Shown here in pieces: positions 56,265 through 64,000 of a stretch of DNA of 64,000 nucleotides. The stretch's first letter is position 1, and each line of letters begins with the position of its first letter. A program made the position numbers and the translations under genes. The notes under the pieces are model-generated. The model saw only the letters and a program-made list of their open reading frames with translations. It searched no databases and was not told the DNA's origin. Source of the DNA: Homalodisca vitripennis (lineage: Eukaryota; Arthropoda; Insecta; Hemiptera; Cicadellidae). Location of the stretch: assembly GCF_021130785.1 (NCBI RefSeq), contig NC_060207.1:4601001-4665000 (forward strand). The letters are read 5' to 3'.

Positions 56265-56978
56265 TTGAAAAATATTTTCTCCTTCTCTGTTGCTGGCCTC
56301 TCTAAATCTATGAATGAGTCTTCACTCGCTTCAATACTACAACCCATTTCATTAAAATACTTGTTCATATCATTGATATCCAAGTGGTGTGGTATATTTT
56401 TGTCTGTGCATTCGGCCACAACGTCACACCGTTTTAAACATTTCCAAAACTCCTTTGGGTCTTTATTTGAAGCGAGTCTCTCAGAGAAAATTCTTTCTTC
56501 GCTCTCCATACTAAGTTATTTACTGAATTTCTTAAAGCTTTATAATTTGACCAATCATCGCACGTTCTAGACTTCAAGTATTTGTTTCTGGCTTGGTTCT
56601 TAGTTTTTGTCAGTTTCGCCAAATCGGCATTCATCCACGGAGATTTTTTCTCGTAACTCTTTTGCATACGGTGGGAGCTTGCTTGTCAAAAACTTCTGTC
56701 ACATTCCTAGTAATAAATTCTTCTATTTCATTTACATTTTGTAGCTGGATCACACGTTCCCAATCTTTGCTGGACATGTCTCTAACAGCCTCATCAATGT
56801 TAAACTTTGAGAAACTTCTGTATTTTACCATTTTAGCAGATTTCCTTTCTTTTTTGCAAATCAAATCACAATATATTAGCTTGTGATCTGTGGTCTTCAC
56901 CCCTCTTGTGTCTGTAATGCTTGGAGCATCGATGACGCCGTTCCTTTCAATCTTGGCTGATCTGTCCACAAATATATA
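56265..56978 (-). pseudogene. LINE endonuclease C-terminus and linker, several frameshifts
   Basis: On the minus strand the frame at 56978-56631 contains GVIDAPSITDTRGVKTTDHK then LIYCDL. This is the end of an AP-endonuclease domain with the catalytic DH pair. The coding then changes frame twice: 56667-56434 (SPWMNADLAKLTKTKNQARN, a common linker motif of this group) and 56509-56237 (NKDPKEFWKCLKRC). It shifts again near 56265-56275, in an A/T run, into the reverse transcriptase frame. At least three indels disable it. The N-terminal half of the endonuclease and any ORF1 are absent. Confidence 0.82.
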
Positions 56979-57200
56979 CGGGAAGAGAGATGGACAGAAA
57001 GACGGATGAACTGTTCTTTGAACTTTGAACCTCAAAATCAATAGAGTTCTTCTTCAGATCACGAAGTGCAAATTTTCAAATCTCTAGAACTTTTCTGGCA
57101 ATAGTTATCGTATATACGAGAAGAGAGAAGGACAGAAAGACGGATGAACTGTTCTTTGAACCTTGAACCTCAAAATCAATAGCGTCCATCTCTGAATCAT
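56979..57200 (+). repeat. Tandem repeat units right of the LINE
   Basis: Two units, about 138 bp apart (TATATACGGGAAGAGAG at 56973, TATATACGAGAAGAGAG at 57111), share GGACAGAAAGACGGATGAAC and CCTCAAAATCAATAG. The second is partial and ends near 57200. They continue the unit at 54432-54550. Confidence 0.85.
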
Positions 57201-57722
57201 CTAAATATAGACCTAATGTGATTTTGAAAGTCACTCCGGACTGTGCCACTCTGGTCTTTAAAGTAGCGAAAAATACCAACTTGGCCTCTACAGTCTTTCG
57301 AATGTAATAAACTGTTCTATGTAAACATTGTTTTATGACAACACAACCATCTGTTTCATTAATCTAACCTCTATTTTCAATTTGCTTACATTCATAGTGT
57401 GTAAATTATAACCATTAGTTTCATGTAGATTTTAAATTTCAGCGATCAGGTAAGTATTCATTACCTTTAAAAACTTCATAAAACCATAACATGGTCGGAA
57501 ATTAGACTCCGAAGACTCCCTTTGAAAAGTCGGCAAGAACTATGCTAGATTGTTCGCTGGACTGTGCTTTTTCACTAATGTACTAATTCTACCTTTATAT
57601 GTTCTTAAATATTCAGGATATTTTACCTAACCTAATCTAACCTAAGTTTACATAGTAACAAACAAGTAAAGTCAACAAACAAGTCATTATTAATGTACTT
57701 TTAACTGTACTTTTTTTATAAA
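57201..57722. other. Interval without recognisable genes
   Basis: AT-rich. A short telomere-like patch (ACCTAACCTAATCTAACC) lies near 57625. Confidence 0.45.
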
Positions 57723-58652
57723 ATACTAGCGGGCCCGGCGCGCTTTGCTGCGCATTTCAATAATTTTTTGCAAAAGTTGCCCGCGGCTTCGCACGCAATT
57801 TCCCGTTGAAAACAGTACACTATATTCACTTATTCTTTTTCTATCACATTCTAAACATTGCTGAGATAATTGATAGTCGTTCCATCGTGAGCCTCTTGGG
57901 CGTATTATGAAGGTATGTACCATATTCCTGCCTCTATCTAGCTGTTACCCACGGCTTCGCACGCAAATCTTAAGAACCGAAGTCCTTATATTACTTAGTA
58001 AATTTTTTTTTTACTATAATAAATTTTAGATTAAATTAGTTATATCTCCGATGCCACGATTGAGCTTGCGTTGTTGTCTCGATCGAGAGAATATGTACAC
58101 ACGGAGTTTTGAGAACCATACTTCTGTCAAAAAAAACAACTAAGGTTGATTTTATAACATTCTTTATATTTGTAGCCAACGTAAGATAGTAATTATGATA
58201 TCTGCATTACTCTTCTGATCTCAAGCATGAGCATGGTTTATATTAAATAAATATTGCAGTTAAAGGTGAATTTTTACGTCAAATTTGAATTGTATTATCT
58301 GGATAGTAAAGTCTATGTTTAACAGTGATTGCAAAAACAGTTTAAACAAAATTTGTCGTTTCTCTTAAGCTTACTCTATGCTTTAAAACTATAAGTGTAA
58401 TATATGTTTACAAAGAACAGCTGATTAAAAAATTTGAAAAGACGTTAACATATGTTTGCTGCAATGCATTTCTTATGGGTATTTCTGTAACCAGTGGGGC
58501 GGAATCCTGAATCGGGAAAGGGATGGGCATAGCTTATAAACCTTCTCCGTGGAAAAATACATATACGTACAAATTTTCATCATGATCGGTCCAATAGTTC
58601 ACGATTCCATAAAGGACAAACATACAAACATTCATTTTTATATATATAGATT
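57723..58652 (+). mobile_element. RTE/SINE-like element, composite copy
   Basis: Heads of the family occur three times: AGCGGGCCCGGCGCGC at 57728, TGCCCGCGGCTTCGCACGC at 57779 and TTACCCACGGCTTCGCACGC at 57943. A single tail follows at about 58520-58652: GGGCATAGCTTATAAACC, ATGATCGGTCCAATAG, ACAAACATTCATTTTT, then TATATATA. The tail is nearly the same as at 24625-24735. Repeated heads imply nested or tandem 5' pieces. No ORF is present. Confidence 0.6.
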
Positions 58653-60985
58653 AAGTACTAAATATAAAAGACAAAGTTATTATCTAACTTTTACTATAAA
58701 TTTAAAGACCAAATGAAGGTTGGTTAATAAAACCAATCTTGGTTGTATTTGAACAGAAGTAGACTTCTCACCCCTGAGTATGCATATTTTCATGATCGAA
58801 AAACAAGGCAAAATCGACTGTGAAACAAAAAATACTAATACCGTAGTAAATTACAATGGCCATAAATATACACGGTCGAAAAATATTTTCTTGATTATGA
58901 TAAGAAGGAAACTCAACATTGGCGTCGGAAATATTCATTTACTCTAACCAGAAGTGCGCATATAGTTGCAAACCCTACGTAATTGTATACGAAGTAGTGG
59001 GTTATCTGCTAGTTATGTAATAAAAATTAAATAAGCGTGTAAGTAGTAATTTTGTTTCCCGAATGATAAAAAGTTCATCACACAACTAAAGAATTGTCCT
59101 AGGCGCTTACTCGAAAATAAGCAGTTTGGCTCTTAGTCATGAAAACTACTTTCAGTTGCATTAATTAAGAAGAAAGTAGAATGTATGACTCACATTCTCA
59201 CATGATTACCTCATTTCACTCCTTGCATCACAATTATAGCTCACCACAGGAATATATTCTCACCTCATTGCTAACATCACGACTGTTAGCGACCAGTTCC
59301 TAATACAAGATGTACGATTAAAGGTGTCATCTATAATCTAAATAGTAGCGAGAGATTTCCATACATTGTAGGAATATTATATTTAAGAGGAAGTATTTAG
59401 AGTTCTGTCACTAGTAATATTAAAATAATTTACTAGCGAAAGCCAAATTACGACACGTATAGCCTATGTTCATACTTTTAAAGTACTGTACACTGTTTGT
59501 GTTGCTATATCACCTTTGTTAACCTAACCTAACCTAACCTAAACTAACCACACACAACCGTTGAGCACAACGTCTCTAGCATGTTGCATGTAGTTTAAGT
59601 TGAGTGATCCAGCTTAAAAAATTATGGATTTGTAAAACAAAAAGGCTGTGTGAACGAAAATTAGTTAACTTTCTAACTAATGGCCACCCAGTAACTAATT
59701 AATTACCTAGCGGAACTTGAACTATGTCTAGCGGAAGATTGAGCGGGAACTTCCTGATTGAACTGCTCGCGATGATTTTGTTCAACCTTGAACGTGTTCA
59801 GTAAAGAACTAACACCACTTGAACATATACAATGGGCGTTTAATTTAAACATTTTTACTGCATTTCCTCGGTGTTGGATATGCAAAAATTGCTTCATTAG
59901 TTTAGTTAAAAGTCTAGTCTATCATTAACATGGCACCCGACATGCTAGCTTAATAGCCGGCTGTAATAAGTTATTATTAATTACCTTGAACTGTTAAGCC
60001 TCATGTAGTCTTTAAAAAGTAGACACTTTTAAAGATAATTACGCATTTAAGCGCTTTTTATTTTTTCAGATTTTTATGGGTTATTCAGAAAAATCTCAAA
60101 CGTTGTACTTCATTGTTTAAATATTCCAAAAGTATACACTTTACCAAATAAATAAAAAGCCTTTGGAAGCCATTAATTATATCTTAAAAGTGAGACATCC
60201 CTCATAACGCTACGATCAAAAATGAGGGCGTACAAACGTTTGAGGTTTAATTTGTTCTTACGGGATAAAACTCGCTAAAACTAGTTTTGTCACATTTTTA
60301 TGTGCCAGTGTTCAACTAAAATGTACTTATTTATCACTGTACTCATATAATAAGTCATGTAAAACTTCCATAGTTTATGATTTTGAGATATCAATTATTG
60401 TATGTAATTGGTTACTTTTCATAACAAAACATTGTACAAATACTTCTGATATACATGTTAATTTACGAGTGCGTGAAAGTGGTGGGTATTGCCTTCCCAT
60501 TAAAGAAAATAAAAAATACAGGTTTTGTTCCATTTTATCAAAACATGTTTATTAGCAAGAAAATATAAAGTAAGGTTTATAACAGTAGTTGAAGTGGAGA
60601 AACAAAATAACACCTCACTTAACTAATTCGTTTCAAGGTCAGATAATACATCTTACACTCCAAAGTTTAGCTGTGTTGCTTCTAAGTTGAACAATAATCT
60701 CCTGAACTAAGAGGTACAAACAATTCAAATCTTTCTTCAGTAAAGTAAAGAACTGGTTTGTTCCTCCTGAGGATATTACAGTTTTGTTGCAGCTAAAATG
60801 TTAGTTATTTTATTATTTAGTATAATTTACCACTATTTAGCATTTAGTAAGGAACTTAAGCAATGCGTTGAACCTTAATTTCAGATTTACGTTTTGCAGT
60901 TTTTTTTTATGTAAAAGTGTTTCACACTTTTAATATTTATACCTATCTCATTGGTATAATACCAGAGTTTTATTGGGTGAGAATT
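58653..60985. other. AT-rich interval, no gene supported
   Basis: A clean short telomere-like run (TAACCTAACCTAACCTAACC) lies at about 59520-59545. ORFs are short and unrecognised. Confidence 0.5.
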
Positions 60986-60987
60986 TA

Positions 60988-62050
60988 CACTCGGGGGACT
61001 GGAAAAGTTTAATTTGTGTTTGTCTGTCTGTCTGTAATATGATAACTTAGCATTGCTCTCTTGCATGGTGGACCATGCTCGTTCTCGGGTCTGGTGGTTC
61101 GCCCACCAACATTAACACTCGGGGGACTGGAAAAGTTTAATTTGTGTTTGTCTGTCTGTCTGTAATATGATAACTTAGCATTGCTCTCTTGCATGGTGGA
61201 TCATGCTCAAGTTCTCCGGTCTGGTGGTTCGCCCACCAACATTAACACTCGGGGGACTGGAAAAGTTTAATTTGTGTTTGTCTGTCTGTCTGTAATATGA
61301 TAACTTAGCTTTGCACTCTTGCACGGTGGATCATGCTCAAGTTCTCGGGTCTGGTGGTTCGCCCACCAACATTAACACTCGGGGGACTGGAAAAGTTTAA
61401 TTTGTGTTTGTCTGTCTGTCTGTAATATGATAACTTAGCTTTGCACTCTTGCATGGTGGATCATGCTCAAGTTCTCCGGTCTGGTGGTTCGCCCACCAAC
61501 ATTAACACTCGGGGGACTGGAAAAGTTTAATTTGTGTTTGTCTGTCTGTCTGTAATATGATAACTTAGCTTTGCACTCTTGCATGGTGGATCATGCTCAC
61601 GTTCTCCGGTCTGGTGGTTCGCCCACCAACATTAACACTCGGGGGACTGGAAAAGTTTAATTTGTGTTTGTCTGTCTGTCTGTAATATGATAACTTAGCA
61701 TTGCTCTCTTGCATGGTGGATCATGCTCAAGTTCTCGGGTCTGGTGGTTCGCCCACCAACATTAACACTCGGGGGACTGGAAAAGTTTAATTTGTGTTTG
61801 TCTGTCTGTCTGTAATATGATAACTTAGCTTTGCGCTCTTGCATGGTGGATCATGCTCAAGTTCTCGGGTCTGGTGGTTCGCCCACCAACATTAACACTC
61901 GGGGGACTGGAAAAGTTTAATTTGTGTTTGTCTGTCTGTCTGTAATATGATAACTTAGATTTGCACTCTTGCACGGTGGATCATGCATCACCACCTTGTA
62001 TTCTATCGCTAGTTCAAGTTCTCGGGTCTGGTAGTTCGCCCACCAACATT
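60988..62050. repeat. 127-130-bp tandem array, about 8 copies
   Basis: ACACTCGGGGGACTGG occurs at 60988, 61115, 61245, 61375, 61505, 61635, 61765 and 61895. Units carry GTTTGTCTGTCTGTCTGT and a strong small hairpin, TGGTGG-TTCGC-CCACCA. The last unit is interrupted by an insertion near 61987-62010 and ends at about 62050. The 72-codon ORF at 61961-62179 crosses the array end and is not supported as a gene. Confidence 0.95.
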
Positions 62051-64000
62051 GTACACGAGGCGGCACCGATTAATCTATTTACAAATTCCTATGTATTGAG
62101 AATGACTTCATCTGTACATTTTAAATTTTGCATTGCACTTCATTTCAACGTTGTCAAAACAAGTTCCATGAAATTGTGAGTTCCACAGGATATCTCGAGC
62201 ACGCTCCGATGCATAGACGAACTATTGCATAAAGCTTCATATATATATATATATAAACAACACCGAGGTCAATGAGGTATGTGATACTCTATAGGATTTG
62301 GATGAGCGTTACCGAACATTTTTACATTGGATTTTGCAGATAACAAAATGACGGCAAAGAGAAAATAACAGAATAAATACATTTTTAAACAAGCTGAGTG
62401 CAATATTATGACATTTTAACTTATGACGTATTTACAAATGAAATGAGGTACAGACTAAATTTCGCATACAGTCTTAGCGAGGCTTGTTAAGCGATACGTG
62501 GTGTGGCGGATTCATATATTGTTTTCATACTGTATTATAAAACCAATATTTAAGCAATATGTTTTCAATAATTTATAACATTTGCGCTAACTTAATTATG
62601 ATTTCTATTAATCAAGACAGTGACCTCAAAACTGCACCGAGTCATGGCTATTTTTCCTTTTGTTTTTTAACGATTTCGTTTAATATAGCATTAATCTATT
62701 TCTTAACTGTTTATAATTAAGGATTTTCTAGTTATGTATACATCTCATATTACAAACGGTTGAGTTATTTTTAAACCTTATAATACTCATTATTTTATAA
62801 TTATATTAGTATTGTAATAGACAGGCAGAAATTAAATAAATAATTACTTTTCGGTTATGGGTGAAAACAAATACATATTTTTACTAAGTAGAAAACCGGT
62901 TACTTTTGATTGGATAGATTATATTAGGTTAGGTAACGATACATTAAACAAGGCATGCAAGGTATACGGAATACACCTACGGGATTCAGGGTTTTCATAA
63001 CCTGATTTATGGTTATTTGTTTGAAGTTTGTTATTGATGATAGAAGATTTGAAATAATAATAGGATTTTGGACATTTGCCATCATCATATGTTGCACATC
63101 TAGATATAGATTGAAATCCATCCTCTTCGTCAGGTGTAGGGTATTTTATTTCCCTGATCTCTTGATTTAGACCAAGTTTCGAGTGAGTTTACATTACAAT
63201 AAAAACGATACAGGTTGTGTACAAATTACATGATAACGTCCATGCGTACTCATTTCGCCCTCAGCTACAAAATTCTCGGTAATGTTTATGTAGAAATTGT
63301 GAATTGCCCCAATTTAAGATTTATAGAAAAAAAATGAAAATAAACATTTCGGGAATGATAAATTTGTATTTTTTAGTTCCTAAACATAAACAATGGCATA
63401 CATATTCATTAATACGCTAGTAAGTGGAACTCATTGACTAATAAAATATTCTTTAAGTGGAAATGAAATATACCATTTTCTCCTTGAATCACAAAACTAG
63501 TGATCTGGACTTTTTGATGTCCCAAATTGGTTTGCTATTGCTTAATTTGAAAAAGGATGTGAAATGTAGAGTCCATTGTCAGAGAAATCGAGCAAGCTCT
63601 TTGTTCGCTTGGCATTCTATGGAACACAATGGTAACTCAAAGTACAGAGAGTAAAGTTAAGTTGTCTTTCAAATGTATATATACTTAGTATAGTATTTAT
63701 CAAACCTCCGTCCCAAAGGTTTAGTAGGAAAAACCATCTCTCCATTAAGAGTGAGAATGACCAATCATCGGTTTGATGTAGTTCATCAAAATTATGAAAG
63801 ACCATTCTGCTGATGCGATTCAACACAATTGAAATATATTAGAAAGTTGCTTCAACCTAAAAAGAATTAACCATTTGGAGCCAAACCCCAACCAAAGTAC
63901 TAATCTGATTAATTCAAGAAATGTTGAAATCGCACATAAATTAACTATACAGGTGGGTTGATTATCTAAGGTGATTCTCTTTTCCTTAACTTTTAGTTCT
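62051..64000. other. AT-rich interval, no gene supported
   Basis: A (TA)n microsatellite lies at about 62238-62254. Small ORFs such as 63457-63654 plus and 63617-63826 minus show no recognisable motif. The window ends in this interval. Confidence 0.5.

Larger units (their letters stand above)
54551..56978 (-). mobile_element. CR1/Jockey-like LINE, 5'-truncated, inserted in a tandem repeat
   Basis: It runs on the minus strand from TATATA at 56973-56978 to an ATTT-repeat tail at 54551-54566 next to TATATA at 54545-54550. Coding content starts in the C-terminal end of the endonuclease, passes through the complete reverse transcriptase and ends at 54717; about 165 bp of 3' UTR follow. The broken frames are listed separately. 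The TATATA on both sides may be the target duplication, although it is TA-rich and so weak by itself. The interrupted repeat on both sides is the stronger evidence. Confidence 0.85.

Noticed and set aside
5962..62050. CRISPR-like array interpretation of the tandem repeats
   Set aside because: Repeats are directly adjacent with no unique spacers, and the sequence is eukaryotic.

Overview
The window looks like AT-rich, repeat-dominated DNA from an arthropod, most likely an insect. The evidence is a long degenerate stretch of the insect-type telomeric pentamer (CCTAA/TTAGG), eukaryotic retroelements (Penelope-like and CR1/Jockey-like LINEs), mariner-type DNA transposons, and no bacterial-style gene packing. 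I cannot fix the order or species from sequence alone.

Layout: 0-9 kb holds an 88-bp tandem array and LINE 3' ends. 9.2-9.9 kb is telomere-like repeat. 10-11.2 kb is a cluster of small lysine-rich ORFs that I do not recognise. 11.4-12.4 kb is a dispersed repeat joined to a 54-bp minisatellite. 12.7-14.5 kb is a Penelope-like element (reverse transcriptase plus GIY-YIG endonuclease) with inverted terminal arms, a 13-bp target duplication and hammerhead-ribozyme-like motifs. 14.8-15.1 kb is a DDE transposase relic. 16.6-18.0 kb carries the only convincing host-type gene, an intronless F-box protein ORF broken by one in-frame TAG. 18.8-23.8 kb holds three successive large arrays (104, 91 and 63 bp). 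24-31 kb holds an RTE/SINE-like copy, a mariner relic and an internally deleted transposon with 438-bp inverted repeats. 31-34 kb holds 173-bp and 84-bp arrays. 34-43 kb is mostly unannotatable, with one candidate exon and several short arrays. 43.8-46.6 kb is a 171-bp satellite-like array. 48-50 kb has a foldback element and a LINE relic. 52-53 kb is a 176-bp array. 54.4-57.2 kb is a broken LINE inserted into a tandem repeat. 57.7-58.7 kb is RTE/SINE-like sequence, and 61-62 kb is a 130-bp array.

There is no operon-like cooperation between genes. The window is best read as intergenic or intronic DNA built by transposon insertion and tandem-repeat expansion around a single F-box gene or pseudogene. 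The points most worth checking are the ribozyme motifs in the Penelope-like element (one arm has lost its catalytic G), the single in-frame stop in the F-box ORF, the unrecognised small ORF cluster, and the repeat module that sits beside two different minisatellites.
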